From positions 5,146,001 to 5,210,000 of the forward strand of contig NZ_CP023691.1 of NCBI RefSeq assembly GCF_008704855.1: a DNA stretch of 64,000 nt. The letters are read 5' to 3'. Position numbers and translations under genes: made by a program. The first letter of the stretch is position 1. Each line of letters starts with the position of its first letter. The notes beneath the pieces are model-generated. The model did no database searches and was not told the DNA's origin. It worked only from the letters and a program-made list of their open reading frames with translations. This stretch comes from Streptomyces platensis (GTDB taxonomy: Bacteria > Actinomycetota > Actinomycetes > Streptomycetales > Streptomycetaceae). Positions 17,295-28,031 of the stretch are shown here, piece after piece.

Positions 17295-17425
17295 CGACGC
17301 TGAAGCATTGGCCATAACCGGTGTTGGCGCCATCCAACGCAGGCAAAGCCAACGCCAGGAAATCCAGTCCACGGAAATCCTACGCAGCGACGACGTAGCA
17401 ATGCCGCGGTGCCCGAGTGACGATC

Positions 17426-17443
17426 GATTCCCCGAGGGGAATC
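17426..17443 (+). terminator. Hairpin downstream of carD
   Basis: GATTCCCC (17426-17433) pairs with GGGGAATC (17436-17443) around two bases, 130 bp after the carD stop in the 411-bp gap before ispD. Another small hairpin (CCCCC-GTA-GGGGG) is near 17612-17624. I see no gene in this gap. The stem is short, so the terminator call is tentative. Confidence 0.45.
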
Positions 17444-17705
17444 GGTCCGTTGCCGGGCGCTGCGGCATATCTGCGGGTGTTGCGACGGATCCATGGGGGC
17501 CGGCTGGTACCGGTGAGGACCACCGCCCCCCTGTGACGTGCCGGGCCCGGGCAGCTGGCTCGACCGATGTCACGGAAGGGTCCGGTCAAGGCGTCGCGCC
17601 CGGCACTCCCCCCGTAGGGGGCACGCCCAGGCCATACCCACCTCGTCCGAGGAAACAAACCTGTCTGCGTCAATTCCGGGCTCGCCCCGGACTCCGGAGT
17701 CATCG

Positions 17706-18452
17706 ATGTCAGATCCCTCCCGTCCCCTCCGCACCGCCGCGGTGATTCCCGCCGCCGGCCGTGGTGTCCGGCTCGGTCCCGGCACCCCCAAGGCGCTGCG
17801 CACCCTGGGCGGCACCCCCATGCTGGTGCACGCCGTCCGCGCGATGGCCGCGTCCCGGGCCGTCTCCATGATCGTCGTGGTCGCCCCGCCGGACGGCGCC
17901 GCCGAGGTCAGCCGCCTGCTCGACGAGCACCCGCTGCCCGAGCGCACCGACCTGCGGGTCGTCCCCGGCGGCGGGACCCGCCAGGAGTCCGTCCAGCTCG
18001 GTCTGGCGGCGCTCCCGGACACCATCGACGTGGTGCTGGTCCATGACGCCGCGCGGCCGCTGGTCCCGGTCGACACCGTCGACGCGGTGGTCGCCGCCGT
18101 CCGCGCCGGTGCCCCCGCCGTCGTCCCGGCACTGCCGCTGGCCGACACCGTCAAGCAGGTCGATCCGCAGCCGCAGGGCACCCCCGAGCCGGTGGTCGGC
18201 ACCCCGGAGCGGGCGCTGCTGCGCGCCGTGCAGACTCCACAGGGCTTCGATCTGGCGACCCTGCGCAAGGCGCATGACACCGTCGTCGAGGGCGAGGGTG
18301 CCACCGACGACGCCGGGCTGGTCGAACGGCTCGGCTCGCCGGTCGTGGTCGTTCCCGGCCACGAGGAGGCCTTCAAGGTGACCCGGCCGCTGGACCTGGT
18401 CCTGGCCGAGGCCGTACTCGCCCGCAGGAGGGCCACCGATGGCTATGTCTGA
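17706..18452 (+). CDS. ispD: 2-C-methyl-D-erythritol 4-phosphate cytidylyltransferase
   Basis: 248 residues. It makes CDP-methylerythritol from CTP and MEP in the non-mevalonate isoprenoid pathway. The CTP-binding glycine-rich loop is AVIPAAGRGVRLGPGTPKAL (residues 12-31, with the two conserved basic residues). Other family stretches are VPGGGTRQESVQLGL, VLVHDAARPLV and VQTPQGFDLATL. The ATG at 17706 begins MSDPSRPLRTAAVIPAAGRG, typical of Streptomyces homologues. The 3' end overlaps ispF by 14 bp, so the two are translationally coupled. Confidence 0.95.
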   Translation: MSDPSRPLRTAAVIPAAGRGVRLGPGTPKALRTLGGTPMLVHAVRAMAASRAVSMIVVVAPPDGAAEVSRLLDEHPLPERTDLRVVPGGGTRQESVQLGLAALPDTIDVVLVHDAARPLVPVDTVDAVVAAVRAGAPAVVPALPLADTVKQVDPQPQGTPEPVVGTPERALLRAVQTPQGFDLATLRKAHDTVVEGEGATDDAGLVERLGSPVVVVPGHEEAFKVTRPLDLVLAEAVLARRRATDGYV

Positions 18453-18969
18453 ACCGATTCCCGCCGCGGCCCCCGCCGCCCCGCTGCTCCCGCTCGTCGG
18501 CATCGGCACGGATGTGCACGCCTTCGAGCAGGGCCGTGAGCTGTGGTGCGCCGGGCTGCTCTGGGACACCGCGGAGAGCGACGGCTACGGCCTGGCCGGT
18601 CACAGCGACGGCGATGTGGCCGCCCATGCCGCCTGTGACGCGCTGTTCTCGGCGGCCGGCGTCGGCGACCTGGGGGCGCACTTCGGCACCAGCCGCCCCG
18701 AGTGGTCCGGCGCGTCCGGGGTGACGCTGCTGGCCGAGGCCGCGCGGATCGTCCGGGCCGAGGGCTTCACCATCGGCAATGTCGCGGTGCAGGTCATCGG
18801 CGTCCGCCCGAAGGTCGGCAAGCGCCGCGACGAGGCCCAGAAGGCGCTGTCGGAGGCCGTCGGGGCGCCGGTCTCGGTCTCCGGCACGACCTCGGACGGG
18901 CTGGGCCTGACGGGCCGCGCCGAGGGCCTGGCCGCGGTCGCCACGGCGATCGTCTTCCGTACGGCCTGA
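18439..18969 (+). CDS. ispF: 2-C-methyl-D-erythritol 2,4-cyclodiphosphate synthase
   Basis: 176 residues, the usual trimeric enzyme. Zinc ligands are in GIGTDVHAF (Asp, His) and in LAGHSDGDVAAHAACDALF. The hydrophobic-cavity and CMP-binding regions are GDLGAHF and GTTSDGLGLTGRAEG. It cyclises CDP-methylerythritol 2-phosphate, the step after ispE in the isoprenoid pathway. AGGAGG at 18426-18431 lies inside the ispD coding sequence and positions the ATG at 18439; ATG 18445 is an alternative. Confidence 0.95.
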   Translation: MAMSEPIPAAAPAAPLLPLVGIGTDVHAFEQGRELWCAGLLWDTAESDGYGLAGHSDGDVAAHAACDALFSAAGVGDLGAHFGTSRPEWSGASGVTLLAEAARIVRAEGFTIGNVAVQVIGVRPKVGKRRDEAQKALSEAVGAPVSVSGTTSDGLGLTGRAEGLAAVATAIVFRTA

Positions 18970-19000
18970 CCGGCTCCCGCAGGGCCCGGACCGGAGTACG

Positions 19001-19045
19001 CGGCGCCCGGCATTCCCCCGTATGGAGCGGGAATGCCGGGCGCCG
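19001..19045 (+). terminator. ispDF terminator
   Basis: CGGCGCCCGGCATTCCC (19001-19017) pairs perfectly with GGGAATGCCGGGCGCCG (19029-19045), a 17-bp stem, 31 bp after the ispF stop. Confidence 0.88.
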
Positions 19046-19111
19046 CGCGGGTGTTGGGGGGACCATCGGAGTATTCGTGTCCCTCGGAACGGCCCGCAGG
19101 AAGGACCCCTC

Positions 19112-19516
19112 GTGACTGCCACCCTGTCCGACGACCTCAAGAAGCTCCTCGACACCCCGGTCTTCGTGACCGTGGCGACCGTCCAGCCCGACGGCAGCCC
19201 CCAGGTCTCCCCGGTCTGGGTGAAGCGCGACGGCGACGATCTGCTGATCTCGACGACCGTCGGCCGCCGCAAGGAGCGCAACCTCCGCCGGGACGCCCGG
19301 GTCTCCGTCGTGGTCCAGCCCTTCGACGCGCCCTATACGTACGCCGAGGTCCGCGGCTCCGCCTCGCTCAGCACCGAGGGCGGGCAGGAACTGATCGACC
19401 AGCTGTCGCGGAAGTACACCGGCAAGCCGTACGCGGAGTTCAACCCGGCGTCGGCCGACGACGCCGAGCGGGTCGTGGTGCGGATCACCCCGCGCAAGGT
19501 GGTGGGCAGCATCTGA
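19112..19516 (+). CDS. PPOX-class flavin/F420-binding split-barrel protein
   Basis: 134 residues from GTG 19112, preceded by AGGAAGGA. An upstream in-frame ATG at 19022 would put the start inside the ispDF terminator and is rejected. The pyridoxamine-phosphate-oxidase-like split barrel is recognisable: LLDTPVFVTVATVQPDGSPQ, SPVWVKRDGDDLLISTT, GRRKERNLRRDARVSVVVQ and YAEVRGSASL. This actinobacterial subgroup typically uses F420 (or FMN) as cofactor. The substrate is unknown. Confidence 0.86.
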   Translation: MTATLSDDLKKLLDTPVFVTVATVQPDGSPQVSPVWVKRDGDDLLISTTVGRRKERNLRRDARVSVVVQPFDAPYTYAEVRGSASLSTEGGQELIDQLSRKYTGKPYAEFNPASADDAERVVVRITPRKVVGSI

Positions 19517-19638
19517 CCAGGCCCCGGGGCCGCCCCGGGCGGGTGACACTTCCGGCGAATCGGGCGGTTGTGGCGGATCTGTTTCCCCGTGGCCCAATGG
19601 GTCGCGGGGCACTGCCTCGTTCCGACTACCCTGGTTCC

Positions 19639-21033
<1,395 letters not shown>

Positions 21034-21161
21034 CCCCCGTCCCGCCCGCCACCGGCCCCCCGGATTCGACCGCCCCGGTGGCCGCGGGCGACACTCATTC
21101 CATACGTACGTCCCCACTCCACGTCGCGAGACGTCGAGAGCAGTGAAGAAACAGGTGACCC

Positions 21162-22118
21162 ATGGCCGGCAACAGCCAGCGCAGGAACCGCCGCACGTCC
21201 AACAAGAAGGGCGCGCAGGTCGGCAGCGGCGGCAAGCGGCGCCGGAGCCTGGAGGGCAAGGGCCCGACCCCGCCCGCCTCCGCTCGTAAGGGACACGTCA
21301 AGAACCGCGTCGCCAACGCCCAGGCGAAGCAGGCCGCGGCGCGCCGCCCGGCCCCGCGGCGCGGCGGCGCCAAGGGCACCGCGGAGCTGGTCGTCGGCCG
21401 TAACCCGGTCTTCGAGGCGCTGCGCGATGGCGTGCCCGCGACGAACCTCTACGTCCAGCAGTTCATCGACACCGACGAGCGGGTGCGCGCCGCACTCCAG
21501 CTCGCCTCGGAGCGCGGCGACATCAACCTGATGGAGGCGCCGCGCCCCGAGCTGGACCGGATGACCAACGGCCTCAACCACCAGGGCCTGGTCCTCCAGG
21601 TCCCGCCGTACGACTACGCGCACCCCGAGGACCTGGCCGCGGCCGCCTTCGACGAGGGCGCCGACCCGCTGATCGTCGCGCTCGACGGCGTCACCGACCC
21701 GCGCAACCTCGGCGCCGTGGTCCGTTCCGTGTGTGCCTTCGGCGGCCACGGTGTGGTCGTGCCGGAGCGCCGGGCGGCCGGGATGACGGCCGGTGCGTGG
21801 AAGACCTCGGCGGGCACCGCGGCCCGTACGCCGGTCGCCCGAGCCACCAACCTGACCCGGACGCTGGAGTCGTACCAGAAGGCCGGTCTGACGGTCGTCG
21901 GGCTGGCCGCGGACGGCGAGCTGGAGCTCCAGGACGTCGAGGCGCTGGACGGCCCGGTCGTGATCGTCGTCGGCAGCGAGGGCAAGGGCTTGTCGCGGCT
22001 GGTCGGCGAGACCTGTGACGTCCGGGTGCGGATCCCGATGCCGGGCGGCGCGGAGTCGCTGAACGCCGGTGTCGCGGCCGGTGTCGTCCTGTGGGAGGCG
22101 GCCCGCCGCCGCGCCTGA
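21162..22118 (+). CDS. rlmB: 23S rRNA (guanosine-2'-O)-methyltransferase RlmB-like, SPOUT family
   Basis: 318 residues. A Lys/Arg-rich disordered extension (about 75 residues) precedes the substrate-binding domain (ELVVGRNPVFEALRDGVP). The SpoU knot domain has all three motifs: DGVTDPRNLGAVVRS, VVIVVGSEGKGLSRL and IPMPGGAESLNAGVAAGVVL. The family 2'-O-methylates G2251 of 23S rRNA in E. coli; the exact target in actinomycetes is inferred. It sits directly after cysS, a conserved pairing. A hairpin follows the stop. Confidence 0.92.
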   Translation: MAGNSQRRNRRTSNKKGAQVGSGGKRRRSLEGKGPTPPASARKGHVKNRVANAQAKQAAARRPAPRRGGAKGTAELVVGRNPVFEALRDGVPATNLYVQQFIDTDERVRAALQLASERGDINLMEAPRPELDRMTNGLNHQGLVLQVPPYDYAHPEDLAAAAFDEGADPLIVALDGVTDPRNLGAVVRSVCAFGGHGVVVPERRAAGMTAGAWKTSAGTAARTPVARATNLTRTLESYQKAGLTVVGLAADGELELQDVEALDGPVVIVVGSEGKGLSRLVGETCDVRVRIPMPGGAESLNAGVAAGVVLWEAARRRA

Positions 22119-22124
22119 GTCCGG

Positions 22125-22166
22125 TGCCCCGGGGCGCCCGGCACACCGCCGCGCCACCCCGGGGCA
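22125..22166 (+). terminator. rlmB terminator hairpin
   Basis: TGCCCCGGGG (22125-22134) pairs with CCCCGGGGCA (22157-22166) around a 22-nt loop, seven bases after the rlmB stop. Confidence 0.6.
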
Positions 22167-22272
22167 AGGCCTGACCCTCCGTACGACTTCGCCGGATCCC
22201 GTGATCTTTTGACGGGTCTCGGACAGATCGACCCGGTCAAGGCAGTGTCTTTCACGCGAGTCACTCGGTTAG

Positions 22273-23913
22273 ATGAGCGTGGACACCAGAACACCCCGCA
22301 CGCCTACGGGGGGACGCTCGCCGGGCTTCGATGACGAGCCGGGCCTGAGCTCGGTCAAGGTGCCGTGCGATCCCGCGCAGGTCATCGTCAACCACGCCAG
22401 TTTCCGCGTACAGCTCGCCGCGCCCGCGGCGGGCAGCGCCATGGCCGACACCGCGCACATCCCCGGCGTCCGGGGCTCGGCCGCCGGTGCCAGACGCCGG
22501 GCGCCCGTGGTGTGGAGCGGCCGCACCGCACCGGGCGGCACGGCCGGCGCCACCACCCAACTCCTGCACGCGGTACGCGACGCGGGCATCGGCCTCGACG
22601 GACCGGGCGAGGACGTCGGCACGACCCAGGTCCTGCCGCGGGTCCGCCTCGACGACGCGCCCCCCGCCCAGACCGTGATCGGCCAGCGCCGCCCCGCCCA
22701 GAACGACACCAAGCTGCTGCGTGGCGTACGCCCCGTGGGCAGCGCGTACGCCGACACCTACCGCGACAGCCCCTACCGGGACACCTCGTACGGCAGCCGC
22801 GACCCGCTCGACGACGGCTACGACGACGACCGGTTCGAGGCACCGGACGGCTACGACCCCGGCGGCCGGCGGCGCGGCGCCGACTCCGTGCGGCACGCGT
22901 ACTACCCCGGCCGCCGGATGAACCTCGGCGTCGTCCTGCTGCCGCTGCGCATCTTCCTCGGCCTGATCTCCGTCTACGCCGGGATGGGCAAGCTCTGCGA
23001 CCCCGTCTACTTCGACGGCGGTGAGCGGGGCTCGATGGTCAAGTGGCTGCTGTCGCTCGACCCTTGGGCGCTGGCCGTGCCGCTGCGCGACTTCGCCGTC
23101 TCGCACCCGGTCGGCGCCGGCCTGACGGTCGCCTTCCTCCAGGTCGTCGTCGGTGTGCTGACCATCTGCGGACTGTGGCAGCGGGTCGCCGCGTCGATCG
23201 GCACGCTGCTGTCCGCGGTGCTGCTGATGACCGTCAGCTGGCGCACGGTCCCCGCCTACGACGCCCCCGACATCATCTACCTCGCCGCCTGGAGCCCGCT
23301 GATCATCGCGGGCGCCCCGGTCTACTCCATGGACGGGCGGCTCGCCGGTGAGGCCTGGCGGCGGCTCGGCCCCCGTGTCGAGGTGGCCGACCTGCGGCGC
23401 CGGGTGCTGCGCCGCGGCGCCGTGATGACCGCGGTGGTGGCCGGGCTGACCCTGCTCATCGGCTCGCTGCTCGGCGGCGCCGTACGGTCCGCGACGGTCG
23501 CGCCCGTACCGCGGCCCGGCGAGCCCGCGATCAACAACCTGCCCGGCTCCCCGCTGCCCCGCCCCGGCAAGCGCGCCACCCGGCCCGGCCACCGGCACAC
23601 CGGCAGCGCCACACCGCGCCCCGGCAAGCCGTCCGCGGGCGCCTCGCACAAGGCCCGCAAGCCGGGCACACCGGCCGCCTCGGCCCCCGGCACCGGACGG
23701 TCGACGGGCAGCAGCAGCGGCCTCGCCGGGCAGCCCGGCGCGACCACCAGCGCACCGCAGCAGACCGTGCCGACCCGACGGGCCCCGGTACCGAGCCGGG
23801 TGCCCCCGTCGGCGGGCGGCACCGGCGGCGGCACCACCGGAACCGGCAGCAGCGGCAGCGGCAGCTCCGGAAGCGATTCCGGCCGCGACGCCCTGGGCGG
23901 CCTCCTGGGCTGA
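22273..23913 (+). CDS. DoxX-like membrane protein with long disordered flanks
   Basis: 546 residues. The first 210 are hydrophilic and Arg/Asp/Gly-rich, probably cytoplasmic and disordered, with a Tyr/Asp patch (YADTYRDSPYRDTSYG). A four-helix DoxX-type core follows at about 217-360 (LLPLRIFLGLISVYAGMGKL, VAFLQVVVGVLTICGLW, LSAVLLMTVSW, LAAWSPLIIAGAPVY). A further membrane segment lies at 381-400, and then a Pro/Gly/Ser/Thr-rich tail of about 145 residues. DoxX proteins are linked to redox and thiol homeostasis in actinobacteria; no catalytic residues are seen. The ATG at 22273 follows a weak ribosome site. Confidence 0.85.
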   Translation: MSVDTRTPRTPTGGRSPGFDDEPGLSSVKVPCDPAQVIVNHASFRVQLAAPAAGSAMADTAHIPGVRGSAAGARRRAPVVWSGRTAPGGTAGATTQLLHAVRDAGIGLDGPGEDVGTTQVLPRVRLDDAPPAQTVIGQRRPAQNDTKLLRGVRPVGSAYADTYRDSPYRDTSYGSRDPLDDGYDDDRFEAPDGYDPGGRRRGADSVRHAYYPGRRMNLGVVLLPLRIFLGLISVYAGMGKLCDPVYFDGGERGSMVKWLLSLDPWALAVPLRDFAVSHPVGAGLTVAFLQVVVGVLTICGLWQRVAASIGTLLSAVLLMTVSWRTVPAYDAPDIIYLAAWSPLIIAGAPVYSMDGRLAGEAWRRLGPRVEVADLRRRVLRRGAVMTAVVAGLTLLIGSLLGGAVRSATVAPVPRPGEPAINNLPGSPLPRPGKRATRPGHRHTGSATPRPGKPSAGASHKARKPGTPAASAPGTGRSTGSSSGLAGQPGATTSAPQQTVPTRRAPVPSRVPPSAGGTGGGTTGTGSSGSGSSGSDSGRDALGGLLG

Positions 23914-24234
23914 CCCGCCACCCCCGCACCGTCCCCGATCGCCCCGATCTCCCCGTACGGCTCTTCTGCACCGGCCGTCAGGGGAGGGACGGGTGGTCGG
24001 GGACAGGTGTGTGTGGGTGGTGGAGGGCGGTGGTGGGGTGTCGTGTGCGGCTGAGGGCGGCGCACGGCGGTGGGAGGCCGTGCAGGGCGGAGGGCGGCGG
24101 CGATGTGCTGCGTACGGCCGGGACGACCGACACGGCGGCGCGGTGTGCGTGGTGGCCGTGGTGGCGGGCCGGGAGTGCTGTACGGCTACCGGGGCCCCGG
24201 GCGTCCGCCACGGCCCCGCGTACGCCACGCCCGC
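23914..24234. other. 321-bp intergenic region, no gene seen
   Basis: This lies between the convergent DoxX-like and nucleotidyltransferase genes. About 23990-24070 is strongly G/T-skewed on the plus strand (runs of GTGTGGGTGGTGGAGG). No stable hairpin or plausible small gene was found. Confidence 0.5.
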
Positions 24235-24963
24235 TCAACGCCTCTGGGCGCTCAGCTCCTTGGCGGCCTCGGTGAGGTCCTTGGCGGTGTCGATGGCGCG
24301 CCAGTAGGCGCCCTGGGGGAGCGGGAAACCGGCCAGCCGGCGTTCGCGGGCGAGGCGCGGGAAGGTGGTGCGCTCATGGTCGCCGCGGTCCGGGAGCAGC
24401 CCCGTGAAGGCCGCGGAGAAGACGTAGACGCCGGCGTTGATGAGATACGGCGAGGGCGGCGACTCGATGAAGTCCAGCACATGCCCGAACGCATCGGTCT
24501 CCACGGCGCCCCAGGGGATGTGGGGGCGGGCCAGCGCGAGGGTGGCCTCGGCGGCGCGCTCGTGGTGGAAGGCGGCCATGTCGCGGAGCGGGAAGCGGGT
24601 CCAGATGTCGCCGTTGGTGGCGTACCAGGGCTCGTCCGGGCGGGGCAGCGAGCCCGCCGCGTACTTGAGGCCGCCGCCGCGGCCCAGCGGTTCGGTCTCG
24701 ACAACGGTCGTGACGCGCAACGGGAGTTCAGCCCGGTCGAGCCAGTCCTGGAGCACTCCGGCGAGGTGCCCGCAGGAGATGACCGCGTCCGTGACGCCTT
24801 CCTCGGCCAGCCAGTTCAGCTGGTGGCCGATGATCGGGGTCCCGGTGCCGGGAATCTCGACCATCGGCTTGGGGCGGTCGTCGGTGTACGGGCGGAGACG
24901 GGAGCCCTGGCCGCCGGCCAGGACCACGGCCTGCGTGGGATAAGGATGCGGGGCACCTGTCAT
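24235..24963 (-). CDS. Sugar nucleotidyltransferase (NTP transferase family)
   Basis: 242 residues from ATG 24963; GTG 24972 would add three. The N-terminus carries the nucleotide-binding signature AVVLAGGQGSRLRPYTDDRP, then KPMVEIPGTGTPIIGHQLNW, typical of mannose-1-phosphate guanylyl- and glucose-1-phosphate thymidylyltransferases. The metal-binding Asp is in YATNGDIWTRF. There is no C-terminal left-handed beta-helix, so this is a single-domain enzyme. It activates a sugar-1-phosphate, but the base and sugar cannot be assigned. It is followed leftward by no co-directional gene; the small secreted protein gene lies 30 bp upstream and may share a transcript. Confidence 0.86.
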   Translation of the reverse strand: MTGAPHPYPTQAVVLAGGQGSRLRPYTDDRPKPMVEIPGTGTPIIGHQLNWLAEEGVTDAVISCGHLAGVLQDWLDRAELPLRVTTVVETEPLGRGGGLKYAAGSLPRPDEPWYATNGDIWTRFPLRDMAAFHHERAAEATLALARPHIPWGAVETDAFGHVLDFIESPPSPYLINAGVYVFSAAFTGLLPDRGDHERTTFPRLARERRLAGFPLPQGAYWRAIDTAKDLTEAAKELSAQRR

Positions 24964-24993
24964 GGATCGCACCCTATGCGGTGCGAGCGGGGG

Positions 24994-25413
24994 TCACTGG
25001 GCGGCGGCGACGCCGGTGGCGAAGGAGGTGTCGCATACGGGGCGGGAGAAGGCCTGAGCGCGGTGTGCGGCGCCGTACTTGGCGACCGCGGCACGGCCGA
25101 GGTCACGGGCGATGGAGACGCAGTGCTTGGCCAGCGAGGGGCGCTCGGTGGTCGCCTCCTGGAGGTGGGTCAGGGCGACGCCCGGGTCCTTCTCCTGGAG
25201 TTCGACCAGGAGGCGCTTGCGCAGGGCCTCCTCGGGCGCGCGGGCGGCGGTCTTGGGGACGGCCTTGCCGGCGGCCGCGGTCAATACCTGGGAGTCGGTG
25301 GCCGTCGACGACGCCCACGGGACGGCGGTGACGGCGAGGGTCCCGGACAGCACCAGGACGACGGGGAGGACGAGGGCGAGAGTTCTGCCGATGCGGCGGG
25401 CTGCGGAGTTCAC
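24994..25413 (-). CDS. Small secreted protein of unknown function
   Basis: 139 residues, GTG start at 25413. A signal peptide is obvious (Arg-Arg-x6 then LALVLPVVLVLSGTLAVTA, likely cleavage after AVPWASS or nearby). The mature part is helical with two Cys (KHCVSIARDLG and FSRPVCDTSF), which could form one disulfide. No family was recognised. It lies 30 bp upstream of the nucleotidyltransferase gene on the same strand, so an operon is plausible. Confidence 0.72.
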   Translation of the reverse strand: MNSAARRIGRTLALVLPVVLVLSGTLAVTAVPWASSTATDSQVLTAAAGKAVPKTAARAPEEALRKRLLVELQEKDPGVALTHLQEATTERPSLAKHCVSIARDLGRAAVAKYGAAHRAQAFSRPVCDTSFATGVAAAQ

Positions 25414-25562
25414 GGACGCGATCGTAGCGAGGAGTGATGATTTGGCGACATTTGGTCACCTTATCGGGGGACGCAATGGCTCGTCGGTGCGGTTGTGGGG
25501 TTGACGCACTGGTGCGGAAAGTCGGGTTATGTCCCTATGGTGCCGACTTGGTGGCGGGGGAT

Positions 25563-25628
25563 GGGAGTTGTTGCCGACGAACGCCGCGGCGGGGGTGTGG
25601 GAGTTGTTGCCGGCGAACGCCGCGGCGG
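25563..25628. repeat. Two-copy direct repeat of about 30 bp
   Basis: GGGAGTTGTTGCCGACGAAC plus ten more bases (25563-25592) recurs at 25599-25628 with one substitution (GAC to GGC). It lies in the 264-bp gap downstream of msiK, next to its terminator. No gene is visible in the gap. Confidence 0.75.
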
Positions 25629-25660
25629 CGGCCCCGGATGTCCCCGGGACCGCCGCCGCG
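25621..25660 (-). terminator. msiK terminator
   Basis: CGCGGCGGCGG (25621-25631) pairs with CCGCCGCCGCG (25650-25660), with a smaller CCCCGG/CCGGGG pairing inside the loop. It lies 18 bp past the msiK stop. Confidence 0.75.
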
Positions 25661-25677
25661 CTCGCTCTGCGCCCGTA

Positions 25678-26814
<1,137 letters not shown>

Positions 26815-26991
26815 GGTGAGAAATCCCTTCACCGGCAGGAACGTGCCGGACGATCCGAGTAAAAGGAGTGGTGTAGTCCACTGATATGGACTCTCCGTGA
26901 CGCTACCCGCGGCGGCCCCCGATGTCAGTAGCCCGGCAGTCACGAAATGGGAACCGGCATCCGGCGCGCCTGGGTACACTGCTTCACGCAC

Positions 26992-27065
26992 GCCTCCTTA
27001 GCTCAGCTGGCCAGAGCACCGCTCTTGTAAAGCGAAGGTCGTCGGTTCGAATCCGACAGGGGGCT
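26992..27065 (+). tRNA. tRNA-Thr (anticodon TGT)
   Basis: The acceptor stem GCCTCCT (26992-26998) pairs with AGGGGGC (27058-27064). D arm is GCTC-AGCTGGCCA-GAGC. The anticodon loop CTTGTAA gives TGT, which reads ACA/ACG-type threonine codons. The T arm is GTCGG-TTCGAAT-CCGAC. The CCA end is not encoded. The outermost anticodon-stem pair is a C-A mismatch, which seems tolerated. It stands alone with its own terminator. Confidence 0.95.
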
Positions 27066-27085
27066 CTCAGCTTGAACAGGGACGA

Positions 27086-27111
27086 AGCCCCAGGCCGGAT
27101 GGCCTGGGGCT
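27086..27111 (+). terminator. tRNA-Thr terminator
   Basis: AGCCCCAGGCC (27086-27096) pairs perfectly with GGCCTGGGGCT (27101-27111) around a GGAT tetraloop, 20 bp after the tRNA. It is followed by CGTTTGCGTG. Confidence 0.85.
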
Positions 27112-27258
27112 CGTTTGCGTGTGAGGCGTGTGGGGGCGGGCGGGGGTGTGAACTCCGGTGCTGTGGTGGATTCCGGTGGTGGTTGGTGTGGTGGTCGTGG
27201 TTGCTCGGCGGGGGTGGTTCGAGGGCGGTCGTCGCTGATGAAAGGCGGGTATCGCGGA

Positions 27259-27264
27259 TATAAT
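27259..27264 (+). promoter_or_regulatory. Consensus -10 element TATAAT
   Basis: A perfect TATAAT stands in otherwise G+C-rich DNA, with only a weak -35 (TGATGA, 17 bp upstream). Transcription would begin near 27271. That excludes the upstream ATG at 27268 and supports the GTG at 27295 as the start of the following methyltransferase gene. Confidence 0.6.
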
Positions 27265-27294
27265 TGAGTGGATGCACATAAAGAGGTGCAATTG

Positions 27295-27996
27295 GTGAGT
27301 AAGGGATTCGTTGCGGCGGAAGGTGAGAGCGGCGACGCCGGTGCTGAGGGCATGCGGCTCGACCGTGAGGGGCAGGCCGAGGCGTTTGACGCGATCGGTG
27401 ACCGCTATGACGAGGCGTTTCCTTACAAGAAGGGGCAGCTGGCTGCTGCTGAGTGGCTGATCAGGTCGCTGGCCGGTGGATCACGGGTGCTGGATCTGGG
27501 GTGTGGCACCGGGCTGCCGACTGCGCGGCAGCTGGTGGATGCGGGGTTCGAGGTGGTCGGCGTCGACCTGTCCCGCAGGATGGTGGAGCTTGCCCGGGAG
27601 TATGTGCCCGGGGCGACGTTCCGGCGGCTGGATATTGCCGACCTCGGGCCCGACGGCCCTCATGACCTGGGGCGGTTCGATGCCGTCGCGGCCTTCTTCT
27701 CGCTGCTGATGCTGCCGCGGGGGGAGATCCCCGTCGTGTTGCGGATGGTCCACGACCTGCTGGTACCCGGTGGCCTTTTCGCGCTCTCGATGGTGGAGGC
27801 CGACGTGGACTACTTCACGATCCCGTTCCTCGGTAATGCCATCAGGGTGTCCGGTTACCTGCGGGACGACCTGCGCGAGGTCGTCGAGCAGGCGGGCTTC
27901 GCGGTCGTCGAGGAGTCCTCGTACACCTACGCGCCGGAGATCTCGGACGTGCCGCCCGAGGAGCAGATCTTTCTCAACTGCGTGCGACGCGGCTGA
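27295..27996 (+). CDS. Class I SAM-dependent methyltransferase
   Basis: 233 residues from GTG 27295, with AGAGGTG at 27282-27288. SAM-binding motifs are complete: SRVLDLGCGTGLPTARQLVD (motif I), VVGVDLSRRMVELA (acidic loop), FRRLDIADL and FDAVAAFFSLLMLP. The C-terminal part (LFALSMVEADVDYFTIP, YLRDDLREVVEQAGFAVVEE) is typical of small-molecule or lipid methyltransferases of the UbiE/Methyltransf_11 kind. The SpoIIE-type phosphatase gene follows 35 bp later on the same strand, probably in one operon. The substrate is unknown. Confidence 0.86.
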   Translation: MSKGFVAAEGESGDAGAEGMRLDREGQAEAFDAIGDRYDEAFPYKKGQLAAAEWLIRSLAGGSRVLDLGCGTGLPTARQLVDAGFEVVGVDLSRRMVELAREYVPGATFRRLDIADLGPDGPHDLGRFDAVAAFFSLLMLPRGEIPVVLRMVHDLLVPGGLFALSMVEADVDYFTIPFLGNAIRVSGYLRDDLREVVEQAGFAVVEESSYTYAPEISDVPPEEQIFLNCVRRG

Positions 27997-28031
27997 GAAC
28001 GCCCCGCGCGGTCCCGGGCACCTCCGGACGG

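Noticed and set aside
19022..19111. ATG-initiated N-terminal extension of the PPOX protein
   Set aside because: It would place the start inside the ispDF terminator stem; the GTG at 19112 has a proper ribosome site.
23993..24307. Plus-strand frame between the DoxX-like and nucleotidyltransferase genes
   Set aside because: Its G/T-skewed sequence gives a Gly/Arg/Val-rich product and it runs into the antisense of a real gene.
26992..27065. Possible attachment-site duplication of the tRNA-Thr 3' end
   Set aside because: I looked for a second copy of GGTTCGAATCCGACAGGGGG up to the integrase remnant and did not find one, so no island boundary is claimed.
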